From Typhlomys cinereus (taxonomy: Eukaryota > Chordata > Mammalia > Rodentia > Platacanthomyidae): 64,000 nt of DNA. This document shows, piece after piece, positions 37,993 through 48,616 of this stretch (within the stretch, counting starts at the first letter, position 1; every line of letters begins with the position of its first letter). Location of the stretch: contig JALPQD010000242.1 in NCBI GenBank assembly GCA_023101885.1, forward strand, positions 248,001-312,000, given 5' to 3'. The translations under genes were made by a program, and so were the position numbers. Under the pieces are notes generated by a model that was not told the DNA's origin, ran no database searches, and saw nothing but the letters and a program-made list of their open reading frames with translations.

Positions 37993-39487
37993 GACTATGA
38001 AGTATGACCAGTATGAGCTCCCTATGGCCTTTATGAGCTCTATATAAAAGCTGTGACCTCTCTATGACTACTTTGAGCTCTCTATGACCACTATGATCTC
38101 TCTATCACTACAGTGAGTTCCTATCACCACTGTGAACTATGACCACTGTGAGCCCTTTATGACAATTGTGAGCTATGACCACTGTGAGCTCTATATGACC
38201 TCTATGAGATCTCCATGACTACTATGAGATATGACCACGATGAGCTCTCTATGTCTTCTGTGAACTATGACAACTATGTGCTCTCTATGAAAACTGTAAG
38301 CTGATATGACCACTGAGACCTCTCTGTAACAACTCTGAGCACTGTATGACCACTGTGAGCTGTCTATGACCACTGTGAGCCCTCTATGAGCATTATGACT
38401 TATGACCACTGTGAGCTCTCTGTGACTACTGTGAACTTTGTATGACCAATATGAGGTATGACCACTATGAGCTCTGTATGATCAATATGAGGTATGACCA
38501 CTATGAGCTTTCTCAGACCACTATGAACTGTGAACTTTCTGTGGTGACTAAATCCTATATATGGCCACTATGAGTTTGACCACTGTGAGTTCTCTATGGA
38601 TTTTATGAGCTATATATAACTACTGTGACCTCTCTTTGACTACTTTGAGCTCTCTATGACCACTGTGTTCTCGCTATTACCACCGTGAGATCTTCATGAC
38701 CACTGTGAGCTCTCTATGAGCACTATGACCTATGACCACTACAAGCTATGATGTCTGTGAACATTCCATGACCACTATCAGCTGTGACCACTGTGAGCTC
38801 TCTGTTACCACTGTGAGCTCTCTGTGGCAAGTATGGCCTATGACCACTGTGAGCTTTCTATGACTAACATGAATTATGACCACTGTTAGCTCTCTACAGC
38901 CACTATGAACTCTCTGCGACCACTATGAGCAATGAGCAGTATAGGCTCTCTATGACCCCTGTGAGCTAGGCCAACAGTGAACTCTCTATGACAACAGTGA
39001 GCTCTCTTTAACTACTGTAATCTCTCTGTGAGCACTTTGAGTGCTCTATGACCACTGTGAGTTCCCCATAACCCCTGTGAGCCCCCTGTAACCACTATGA
39101 GCTATGAGCACTGTGAGTTGTATATGACCACTGTGAACTATGACTACTGTGAGTTTTCTACGACCAGTTGGAGCTCTCTATGTCCACTATGAGCTCTCTA
39201 TGATCACTGTTTCGTTTCCATGGCCACTGAAAGCTATCTATGACCACTGTGAGCTATTACCACTGTAAGAGCTCTATGACCACTGTGAGCTCTCTATGAG
39301 CACTATGAGTTATGACCACTGTGAATACTGTATGACCACTATGAGATGTGACCACTGTGAGGTCTCTGTGACAACTTTGAGCTTTCAATGACCACTATGA
39401 TCTCCCTATGACAACTATGAGGATGACCACTGTGAGCTCTCTGTTATCACTATAACAGAGACCAGTATGACCAATATGACCTATGAT
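37993..39487 (+). repeat. Satellite S2, forward block 2
   Basis: Forward S2 units, same 20/16-bp pattern. No gene or insertion is visible. Confidence 0.95.
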
Positions 39488-39493
39488 CACTGT
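39488..39493. repeat. Target-site duplication CACTGT, left copy
   Basis: Precedes the family A provirus. The right copy at 42675-42680 is CACTGC, a 5/6 match. Because CACTGT is itself part of the S2 unit, chance is a real alternative. Confidence 0.55.
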
Positions 39494-39944
39494 TGTGGCA
39501 CTACTGATTCAGGTAGGCCCTCATCTGGGCTCCTGAATCCAGGAGGTCTGGCTATATAAGCCTGAAAAGGAACCATAAAGGCAGAGGGATGGACAACCAA
39601 TGGGCAAAGGAATGAACAGCCAATGGGAAGGACCTATGGGAAGCGGTCATATAACCTGGACACCTAGTAAACAGCTGAATGATTGGTGGCTGCTCCCCCT
39701 CTCCCAATCAGAGGAGTGGCCACACCTGATTGGACCCCGACCCTATGTAAGCCTATATAAGCCCAAATACTTCCTGAGTAAAGCTGAGTCTGCAGCCAAC
39801 TCATCATCTGTGTGCTGCTTCTCGCCTGAATCCTGGAGTCTGAGTGGTGACCCTGTCGTTGGCTCGCCCATTCACCTTACACCCATGAGGCCCTGCCATT
39901 TCCCCTCTTCCCCTCCAGCTGGCCCTGTGGGGGATTCGGCAACA
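39494..39944 (+). mobile_element. 5' LTR of element A1, 451 bp
   Basis: Starts TGTGGCACTA and ends GGCAACA. It has ATTGG (inverted CCAAT) near 39730, a TATA box TATATAAG at 39754-39761, and GAGTAAAGC downstream, where the minus-strand copy has GAATAAAGC, so the poly(A) signal here is the weaker AGTAAA. The long open frame across it is a chance translation of the LTR and leader. Confidence 0.85.
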
Positions 39945-39946
39945 TC

Positions 39947-39965
39947 TGACGCACCAAGGTGGGGC
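39947..39965 (+). other. Primer binding site of A1, tRNA-Lys1,2-like
   Basis: TGACGCACCAAGGTGGGGC starts two bases after the LTR. It aligns with the known Lys1,2 primer site (TGGCGCCCAACGTGGGGC) with two changes and one extra base. Sister copies at 2655 and 48144 (minus) carry the same extra base, so the insertion is a family trait. Confidence 0.65.
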
Positions 39966-40590
39966 AGTGCTGCCTACGCTGTAGATGAGACACCCATCCA
40001 GGTAAGGTTCGGTGAGCAGCTACTTCAGTTTTGTGTTCCTGTATACTTTCATTGTCTGAAGGTGAGCAGGTTGCCCCCTCCTCTTCCCCTTTCCCTGTTT
40101 ATCCTTAGGAACATGGACACTTGTTCATTTGATTTAGTGATGACCAAGGAGCCCCTCTTAAGGTTAGGAAAGAGGGGAAATGGCAGGGCCTCATGCGTGC
40201 AAGATGAATGGGCTAGCCAACGACAGGATCACCACTCAGACCCCGGGATTCAGGCGAGAAGCAGTACGCAGATGATGAGTTGGCTGCAGACTCAGCTGAT
40301 AATCAAGGAGTCCCAATCGCTTGTTTGATTTCCCCATGATCAAAGAGCCGTTCTAAATTCAGGCTTTTCCCAGCAAGTTCACATGAGAAATTGATCCCCT
40401 CAGAACTCAAAGCCCAGGTTGATTATATTGAATCGGCTTGACGGGGGTATAGGGCCTGGGGGAGTAACAAACCCCTGAAATCCGTCACTAAGCACAGGAT
40501 GCTTAGATCCAGAACAACTCTGCGTATGTCCTGCACTAGGTCTCTCTTTGGACGTCAGTTACCCCTTTAGGAGTTGTTTTCACTTTCACC
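39966..40590 (+). mobile_element. Leader of element A1
   Basis: Untranslated leader. It includes a splice-donor-like CAGGTAAGG near 39999-40007. At about 40157-40290 there is a second stretch resembling the R/U5 part of the LTR in reverse (GGAAAGAGGGGAAATGGCAGGG, then ACCCCGGGATTCAGG), so a partial inverted LTR copy may be nested here. No gene is seen. Confidence 0.5.
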
Positions 40591-41363
40591 TTGGTTCTAG
40601 TCACTGCTTTTTATTTTCTGTGCTTTTGCCTTGTCCCCTCGCCTCCTAGTCATCTCTGCTCCATTAGGGAACCTTTCCTCTCCATAATGGGTACCATCCC
40701 ATCAGAAGATACCCCAGCTCTACTTAAGGCTCTACTAGACTTACATAGGACCAAAGTGACTCTAAAGAACTTAGAAGATTTTTGGGAGGAATCTTTAATC
40801 TTAGCTCCTTGTATTTCCCCAGAAAATGTCTGGGACCTACAGATTTGGATGGGAGTGCTTTTCCTGGCCCATAAGAGGAAAGTCCAAGAAGGCTATATGC
40901 CTCCTGATTCACTTCGTTCCCATCCTCCTAGGCATTGTAACAAGCCTTAAAGGATCCTCCACTGAGAAAGCGATTAGTTGTTACACTGTAACTTGTGGAG
41001 AAAACCCAAAATTAGTCCATTGTTCTTCCTCCAGATCCTTCTCCTCCTCCTTCCTGGCTAAGGACTCTGCAGAGTGCTCACAGGTCCGTGTGTGGGGGGG
41101 ACATTCCACCCCCTGCTGACATCCCCTTCCCTCCTCTTCTTCTTCCTGTAGCTCTTGACTCCCCCTCTTTCCTGGCTGTGTTTTCTGCTTCATATGATAC
41201 TGATCTTCCAATATGTGTCTTAAGTCTCTCCTAGAGACTAGAGACCTCAAGGTTAAGGCTGTTAGCCTAGAGGAATTTCAGAATAAGGCTATGGTTTTAA
41301 CATCTTGGGTCCCCCCAGAAAAAATCTGGGAATGGGCTATGGATGAGGATGCTTTTCCTTGCT
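40591..41363 (+). pseudogene. Gag-like remnant of element A1
   Basis: A frame of 119 codons (40591-40950) carries the family motif ISPENVWD, also found in A0 (minus, 2438-2004) and, as a diverged form, in A2 (minus, 47527-47336). A second similar stretch at about 41218-41363 has a parallel layout: an acidic-leucine stretch, then a W-x-PPEKIW motif, then a stop. The resemblance is to the matrix end of betaretroviral Gag in spacing only. Two related copies in tandem suggest an internal duplication. Stops and frame changes separate them, so no intact protein is encoded. The first 30 or so codons of the upper frame may not be coding at all. I could not check homology by search. Confidence 0.5.
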
Positions 41364-42248
41364 AGATATTTTTCATAATTAAGCTAAGCTGCCGGACTTA
41401 CCTAACATGAGGTCTTGTTTTAAATAGGGTTTTCCTAAATGTTAATCTGCCTTTGATAAAGCTCTCAAAAGTAATTTTAAGACAGTTGCTGGTAAAATGG
41501 TGTTTATGTGCTTGTATGTTTATATGTTCTGTGTTTACATGTTGTGAGTCTTGTGTCTGTGGCCACTTCAATTTTTTCTCATTTGTGTTGCGTGCTAATA
41601 TTAAAATTTTGGCATGCCATTTTTAAATACATGTATGCATATTTAAATATAAGAACAAATAATTTTGGTAACATCTAAGGCCTTAACTACTTATGTTTTT
41701 ATCTATCACAATTTGTTTTCTTAATAGATTATAAGTTTTCTTTCATACAAGTTTTCTTACAGGTTTTATCATATATTCCCAAAATAATGAATCTTGCTTT
41801 CCAGGTCCTCAGGGCATCCATTCAGGCCTTGGATATTCCTAAGATTACCAAAGGCCCGTTGTATGCCTGGCTGTCCTCTACTGAAGGTATGATTTACTAA
41901 TTTATAATTGTTAGGTTCTGATTTATGTCTCCCCAGTTATTCTGGATTGTTTCTCCATGTGCCTAGGCTACAGCCTCTCTGCCTGCCCCGCCTACAGCAC
42001 CCCTCTGCCTGCTCCTGTTCTGACAAAACCTTTTCTCTGCCACTGCTTGAGTTCCCCTTTGGGACCATGATTCTTTCTCTGTGATGGTCTCATGACTGGT
42101 AGTCAGTGATGGGTAAGGCTCCACATAAGGGTGGTGAACAACCTAAGACAGGCACAGTCACCTATATTCCACGCAGCTGAAGAGGCTTGGGGTTGCTCCA
42201 GATATCATGATTCCCACTGAAAAAAAATTATAAATAAAAGGATGAAAA
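41364..42248 (+). mobile_element. A/T-rich non-coding internal region of A1
   Basis: No coding frame. The part at about 41570-41770 is colinear with 46550-46740 of A2 (reverse) and with 53980-54125 of family B (reverse). Shared landmarks are GTGGCCAC, GGCATGCCA, TTTAAATA and AAGGCCTTAACTACTTA. It ends in a run of A's and a purine tract before the 3' LTR. Confidence 0.7.
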
Positions 42249-42674
42249 TGTGGTACTACTAATTCAGGGAGGCCCTCACCTGGGCTCCTGAATCCAAGAG
42301 GTCTGGCTATAGATAAGCCTGAAAAGGAACCATAAAGGCAGAGGGATGGACAACCAATGGGCGGAGGAATGAACAGCCAATGGGAAGTTGGGATGAACAA
42401 TCAATGGGAAGCAGTCATATAACCTGGACACCTAGTAAACAGCTGAAGCAGAGGGGTGGCCACACCTGATTGGACCTCGACCCTATGTAAGCCCAAACAC
42501 TTCCTGAGTAAAGCTGAGTCTGCAGCCAACTCGTCATCTGCATGCTGCTTCTTGCCTGACTCCTGGGGTCTGAGTGGTGACCCTGTCGTTGGCTCGCCCA
42601 TTCGCTTTGCACCCACGAGGCCCCGCCATTTCCCCTCTCTGCCCCCGGCTGGCCCTGCAGGGTATTCAGCAACA
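42249..42674 (+). mobile_element. 3' LTR of element A1, 426 bp
   Basis: Starts TGTGGTACTA and ends CAGCAACA. It lacks a 25-35 bp block present in the 5' LTR and has lost the TATATAAG box (it reads CTATGTAAGCCC), so its promoter is probably weaker. Confidence 0.85.
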
Positions 42675-42680
42675 CACTGC

Positions 42681-45593
42681 AAGCTCTCTATGACCAACAT
42701 GAAGTATGACCTCTGTTAGCTCTCTGTGGCCACTATGAACGCTCTATGATCATTAGAAGAAATGAGCAGTATAAGCTTTCTATGACCTCTATGATCTGTG
42801 ACAGCAGTGAACTCTCTATGACAACAGTGAGCTTTCTATGACCCCTGTAATCTCTCTATGAACCCTGTTATCTATGACAAATGTGAGTTCCCATGACCCC
42901 TGGGAGCCCTCTATGACCACTATGAACTATGATCATGGTGACCTCTCTATGACATTGAGTGGTTCATAGAGAGATTACAGGGGTCATAGAAAGCTCACTG
43001 TGTGATCTCTATGACCACTATGAGCTATGATGTCTGTGAGCTCTGTATCACAACTGGAGCTCTCTATGGCTAGTATAAGGTCTCTATGGCTATTATGAGA
43101 TGTGACCACTGTGACATGTCCATGATCATTGTGTGCTCTCTATGATCAATGTGAGCTATTAACTCTGTGAGTTCTCTATGTCCATTGTGAGCTATGACCA
43201 CTGTGAGCTCTCAATTTTCCTCTGTGATCTATGAGCACTATGAGTTGTCTATACTGACTGTGAGCTCCCAATTAGCATTCTCTATAAACTCTGTATAACC
43301 ACTCTAAGCTATTGTGTGATCTCTATGACAACTATGCGCTATGACTACTGTGAGCTCTTATTGTCCATTATGAACTCTCTATGATCACTGTGAGGCATGA
43401 CTACTGTGAGGTCTCTAAGACAACTGTGAGGTCTTTATGACCCCTGTGAGTTATAAACACTGTGAGCTCTCTTTGACTATGGTGAGCTCTCTGTGAGCAT
43501 TATCATCTATGACCACTGTGAGCTCTATATGATCACTATGAGCTATGACACTGTGAGCTCTTTATGCCAACTATTATCTATGACTATCGTGAGCTCTCTA
43601 TGACCATTATGACTCCCTATGACTACTATGAACTATGACAACTGTGAGCTCTCTATGGCCACTGTGAGATCTCTATGAGCATTATCATATGACTGCTGTA
43701 ATTTCTCTTTTACCACTATAAGTTCTCTATGACCACTGTGAGCACTCTATAAATACTATGATGTATGACCACAGTTAACTCCTTATCACCACTAAAACTA
43801 TGACCATTGTGAGCACGCTATGATGATTATGAGTTCTCCATGACCACTGTGAGTAATGACCACTGTGAGCTTTCTATGACCACAATGAGCTATGTCCACT
43901 GACAGCTCTGTATCACCACTTGGAGCTCTCTATGGCCACTCTAAAATCTCTATGACCACTATGAGATATGACCACTGTGAGCACTCTATGTCTTCTGTGT
44001 GCTTTGTATGACCACTGTGAGCTTTGAGCACTGTGAGCTATTTATAACCATTGTGAGTTATGACTGCTGTGAGCTCTCAGTTATCTCTGTGAGCTATGAG
44101 CACTGTGAGTTATCTATGACCACTCTGAGCTCTCTATGACCGCTCACTATGAGTTCACCATGACCACTGTGGACTCTTTATATTCACTATGAGTTATGAC
44201 CAATGTGAGTTCTTTATGGCCACTTTATGTGCTGCCTATGATCGTTATGATCTCTGTGAACACTATCAGCAATCTAAGACTTCTGTGAGATATGACCACT
44301 GCCAGCTCTATATGAAAATTGTGAGCCTCTCTGTGACTACTCTGTGACTCTCTATGATCACTTGAGCTCTCTGTGAGCATTGTGACCTATGATGACTGTG
44401 AGCATTCCAAAACCCCCAAGAACTATGACCACTGTGAGCTATCATGACTGTTATGAGCTTTGAGCACTGCAAGCTGTCTATGTCCATTACGAGCTCTCTA
44501 TGTTGAATGTGATCTATAACCAAAATGAGTACTCTATGACCGTTGTAAGTTGTACCTGACCCATATGAGCTTTGACACTGAAAGCTATCTATAACCACTA
44601 TAAATATAATGTCTGTGAGCTTTTAGAATTATGCACACTCTGTCATAATTCTGAGCCTTCTATGACCACTGTATGCTTTCTATGACCACTGTATGCTTTC
44701 TATGACCACTGTGAATTATGACCACTGTGAGCTCTCTAGGACCACCATGATCTATGACCACTGTGAGTAACCTTTGACCAATGTGAGCTATCTATGAGAT
44801 ATGACGACTATGAGCTCTCATTGTCCACTTGGTGCTGTGACCACTCTGAGCCATGACAATTGTGAGTTCTGTATGACAACTGTGAGCTCTCTATGACCAC
44901 TGGGACCTCTCTATGACCACTTTGAGCTCTCTGTGACCACTATCAGCAAGGACAAGAGAGAGCACTCTAAAACAATATGACCTCTATATGATCACTGTGA
45001 GCTATGAGCACTATGACCTATGACCACTGTGCGTTCACTATGACCATTGTGAACAATGACATCTATGAGCTCTTAATGATATCTATGAATTATGAGCATT
45101 ATGTGACCTCTCTATGACCACGTGATCTCTCTATGACAATTGTGACCTATGACCCTTGTGTGATCTCTATGTACACTCTATGTACACTATGAGCTATGAC
45201 TAATCACTTATTGTCCATTATGAGCCCTTTATGACCACTGTGATCTGTGACCACTGTGAGATTCTATGTACAGTTTGATCTGTGACCACTATGGGCTCTC
45301 TATGACCACTGTCAGCTCCCTATTACCAGTCTGAACTATATGAGCACTATTAGATATGACCAGTCTGAGCTCTCTATGACTAATATGAGTTATGACCACC
45401 ATGAGCTCTCTGACAACTGTGAGCTCTCTGAGACTTTTATGAGCTCTTCATGACCACTATTACTTCTGTATGCCCACGATGAGGTCTCAATGACCATTAT
45501 GAGCACTGTATTACAACTATGATCTATGACCTTTGTGAGCTCTCTATGACAAGTATGAGACATGACAACTGTGAACCCTCTTTGACCACTATG
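42681..45593 (+). repeat. Satellite S2, forward block 3
   Basis: Forward S2 units. It contains the perfect inverted duplication at 42824-43001 and two identical 20-bp units at 44661-44700. No gene is seen. Confidence 0.95.
42824..43001. repeat. 41-bp perfect inverted duplication in S2
   Basis: Bases 42824-42864 (starting ACAGTGAGCTTTCTATGACC) recur as an exact reverse complement at 42961-43001, with 96 bases between. Ordinary S2 neighbours differ at many sites, so identity over 41 bases means a recent fold-back copy. Confidence 0.9.
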
Positions 45594-45599
45594 ACCTAT
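45594..45599. repeat. Target-site duplication ACCTAT, left copy
   Basis: Flanks element A2. The right copy at 48611-48616 is AGCTAT, a 5/6 match, and both fit the S2 unit, so the evidence is moderate. Confidence 0.5.
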
Positions 45600-46068
45600 T
45601 GTTTCCGAATCCCCACTGGGCCAGCCAGGGGGAAGAGGTGAAATGGCAGGGGCCTCATGGGCTCGAAGAGAATGGGCGAGCCAGCAATGAGGTCACCACC
45701 CAAACTCCAAGAATCAGGCAAGAAGCAGCAGGCAGAGGACGAGTTGGCTGCAAACTCAGCTTTATTCAGGAAGTGTTTGGGCTTATATAGGGTCGGGGTA
45801 TAATCAGGTGTTGCCATCCCTGTGGTCAGGGGGGATGGCAATCATTTAGCCACCAATCATTTAGCTGTTTACTAGGAGTCCAGGTCAGATGGCTGCTTCT
45901 CATTGGTTGTTCATCTCTTCTTCCCATTGATTGTCCATGCCTCCATCTGTATGATTCCTCTATTGGGACATATCTGGGGCATGTCCAAATTTGTACAGGC
46001 TTGTCTGTAGCCAGACCTCCTGGATTTGGGAGCCTGGGCTAGAGCCTTCCTTAATTGATAGTGCCACA
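45600..46068 (-). mobile_element. 3' LTR of element A2, 469 bp
   Basis: Minus-strand LTR with TGTGGCACTA start (complement at 46068) and GGAAACA end (complement at 45600). TATA and AATAAA complements lie near 45784 and 45762. Confidence 0.85.
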
Positions 46069-47160
46069 TTTTCACCCTTTTATTTATTTATAAATGTTTT
46101 AGTGGGGACCATGATAACTGGAGCAACCCCTGGCCTCTTCTGCTACATGTAATGCAAGTGGCTGTGCCTGTCTTAGATTGGGCACCATCTTCGTGTGGAG
46201 TCTTACCCATCATTTACTACCAGTCATGAGACCATCGCAGAGAAGGAATCATGGTCCCAAAGGGGAACTCAAACAGTGGGAGAAACAGTACGTTTTCATC
46301 AGGGTAAGAGCAGGCTGAGATACTGTAGGCGGGGCAAGCAGAGAAATGATACAGAAGAGCTGGAGAGACATAAATCAGAACCTAACAATTATAAATTAGT
46401 AAGGCATAGCTTCAATGGAGGACAGCCAGAGTTACAATGGGCATTTGGTGGCCTTTAGAAATGTAGGCCTGAATGGATGCTCTGAGGACCTGGAACGCAA
46501 GCTTCGTTATTTTGGGAATATATGAAAAAACCTGAAAGAAAACTTGTATGAAAGAAAACTTACAATCTATTAGAAAAACAATTGTGATCGATATAAAACA
46601 TAAGTAGTTAAGGCCTTAGATGTTACCAAAATTATTTGGTCTTATATTTAAGTATGCATACATGTATTTAAAAATGGCATGCCAAAATTTTAATATTAGC
46701 ACGCAACACAAATGGGAAAAAATTGAAGTGGCCACAGACACAAGACACACAACATGTAAACACAGAACATATAAACATACAAGCACATGAACAACATTTT
46801 ACTGGCAACTGTACAAGACAGCAACTGTCTTAATATTACCTTTGAAAGATTTATCAAAGGGAGATTAACATTTAGGAAAACCTTATTTAAAACAAGACCT
46901 CATATTAGTTAAGTCTGGCAGCTTAGCTTAATTATTAAAAATATCTAGCAAGGAAAAGCATCCTCATCTATGGGTGTGGTTCCCACATTTTCTCTAGGAG
47001 GATCCAAGGTGCTAAAACTGTAGCCTCATTCCAAAATTCCTCCAGACCAGCAGTCTTAACCTTGAGGCCTCTAGTCTCTAGGAGAGATTTTAAGACATGT
47101 ATTGGGAGACTGGTATCGTCTGAAGCAGAAAATACATCCAGGAAAGAGGGGGAGTTAAGA
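46069..47160 (-). mobile_element. A/T-rich non-coding internal region of A2
   Basis: Reverse counterpart of 41150-42248. The frame at 46195-46458 on the plus strand is antisense to the element and lacks support from A1. The stretch 46550-46740 is the segment shared with family B. Confidence 0.65.
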
Positions 47161-47560
47161 GCTACAAGAAAAAGAAGAGGAGGGAAGGGATGTCAGCAGG
47201 GAGTGGATTCCCCCTCCCCCATGGACCTATGAGCCTTCTGCAGAGTCCTCGACCTGGGAGGGGAAGGGGACGTATCCAGAGGAATAACAAAGGGATATTT
47301 TGGGTTCTCTCCATAAGTTTCATTGTAGCAACTAATCACTTCCTCAGTGGAGGATCCTTTAAGGCTGTTATGATGCTGAGAAGGATGGGAACAAAGACGG
47401 TGGGAGGCATATGGCCAGAAAGAGAACTTCTATCTGGATCTGTGGCTCCCAGACATTTTTTTGGGAAAATCCAAGGAGCTATGATAAATGTTTCTTCCCA
47501 AAAATCTTCTAAGTCCTTTGGTTTCACTTTGATCGTACATAAGCATAGTAGAGCCTTAAG
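47161..47560 (-). pseudogene. Gag-like remnant of element A2
   Basis: Minus-strand block homologous to 40690-40980 of A1 and 2000-2270 of A0. The best frame is 63 codons (47527-47336) with a KDLEDFWEE stretch and a diverged form of the ISPENVWD region. It is shorter and more broken than in A0. No capsid or enzyme domains. The plus-strand frame over it is a shadow. Confidence 0.45.
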
Positions 47561-48125
47561 AACAGTCAGCTAGGGTGCCTTCTGATGGGGCGATAAGTTA
47601 TCTATTATGGAGAGCAGAGATGACTAGGAAGCAAGTAGACAAGATGATAAAGCACAGAAAATAAAAAGCAACAACTAGAACCAAGATGCAAGTGAAAACA
47701 ACTCCTAAAAGTGTAACCAAAGTCAAGGTAAGACAAAGTGCAGGACATATGCAGAGGTATTTTGGATCTAAGCATCTTGTGCTTAGTGAGGGACTTCAGG
47801 TGTTTGTTTCTCCCCTGGGTTGTATGGCCCTGGTCAGGTCAATTCTATATAATCAAACCTGAGCTCTGAGTTCTGAGGGGACCAATTTCTCATATGAATT
47901 CACCCGGAAAAGGCTTGTTTTAGAGGGGCTCTTTGATCATGGGGAAATCAAATGAGCGTTGTATTCCTAACCTTAAGAGCACAATGATAGACAAACAGGG
48001 AAAGGGGAAGAGAAGGAAGCCACCTGCTTACCTTCAGGCACCGTAAGCACAGGAACACAAAACCAAAGGGGCCGCTCATCAAATTTTACCGGAATGGGTG
48101 TCTAATCTATACTGGAGGCAGCACT
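47561..48125 (-). mobile_element. Leader of element A2
   Basis: Reverse counterpart of the A1 leader. No coding frame. It shares the stretch around 47750-47880 with 40430-40530 of A1 and with 2455-2545 of A0. Confidence 0.65.
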
Positions 48126-48144
48126 ACCGCATATTGGAGTGCCA
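48126..48144 (-). other. Primer binding site of A2, tRNA-Lys1,2-like
   Basis: Minus strand reads TGGCACTCCAATATGCGGT two bases after the LTR end. It is the same site as in A0 and A1 with further decay. Confidence 0.6.
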
Positions 48145-48146
48145 GA

Positions 48147-48610
48147 TGTTGCCAAATCCCCACTGGGCCAGTTGAGGGGAAGAGGGGAAATAGCAGGTGC
48201 CTCATGGTCTCAAGGTGAATGGGTGAGCAGGTGTTGGGGTCACCACCCAGACCCCAGGAGTCAGGCAAGAAACAGCAGGCAGAGGATGAGTTGGCTGCAG
48301 ACTCAGTTTTATTCGGGAAGTGTTTGGGTTTATATAAGGTTGGAGTCCAATCAGGTGTTGCCATCCCAATGCTTAGGGGAGGGGGTAGCAGTCACCAATT
48401 ATTTAGCTGTTTACTAGATGTCCAGGTTAGATGGCCACTTGCCATTAGTTGTTCATCTCTCCTTCCCATTGGTTGTCCATCTCTCTGCCTGTATGATTCC
48501 TCTATTGGGACATGCCTGGGGCATGTCTGAACTTATTGAGGCTTGTCTGTAGCCAGACCTCCTGGATTTGGGAGGCTGAGCTAAGTCCTTCCTGAATTGA
48601 TAGTGCCACA
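48147..48610 (-). mobile_element. 5' LTR of element A2, 464 bp
   Basis: Ends on the plus strand at TAGTGCCACA (48610), the complement of the TGTGGCACTA start. It carries a TATATAA-type box (complement near 48331) and AATAAA (complement near 48307). Confidence 0.85.
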
Positions 48611-48616
48611 AGCTAT

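Larger units (their letters stand above)
39494..42674 (+). mobile_element. Family A LTR element A1 (3.18 kb, two LTRs, no pol)
   Basis: A complete-looking element: 5' LTR 39494-39944, primer binding site, leader, gag-like remnants, A/T-rich internal region, purine tract AAAAGGATGAAAA (42236-42248), 3' LTR 42249-42674. By eye the LTRs differ at roughly 6-7% of positions plus a few indels, so the insertion is not recent. The internal part is about 2.3 kb, far too short for gag-pro-pol-env, and holds no protease, reverse transcriptase or integrase frame. The tRNA-Lys1,2-like primer site and 6-bp target duplication point to a class II (betaretrovirus-like) origin. It is probably a non-autonomous family mobilised by a coding relative. 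Confidence 0.85.
45600..48610 (-). mobile_element. Family A LTR element A2 (3.01 kb, two LTRs, no pol)
   Basis: Same design as A1 in the opposite orientation. In minus sense: 5' LTR 48610-48147, primer site 48144-48126, leader, gag-like remnant, A/T-rich region, purine tract (complement of TTTTCACCCTTTT at 46069-46081), 3' LTR 46068-45600. It is colinear with A1 over nearly all the internal sequence, which confirms the family structure and shows that pol is absent from both. Both LTRs keep the AATAAA signal (complement TTTATT near 45761 and 48307) and a TATATAA-type box. No coding capacity beyond short broken frames. Confidence 0.85.

Noticed and set aside
40157..40320. Complete nested LTR in the A1 leader
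   Set aside because: Only short stretches resemble reversed LTR text. No ends or duplications were found, so it is noted in the leader entry only.
39600..40328. 242-codon plus frame
   Set aside because: It spans most of the family A 5' LTR, the primer site and the leader. It is interrupted in the sister LTRs at 42249 and 48147, so it is a chance frame.
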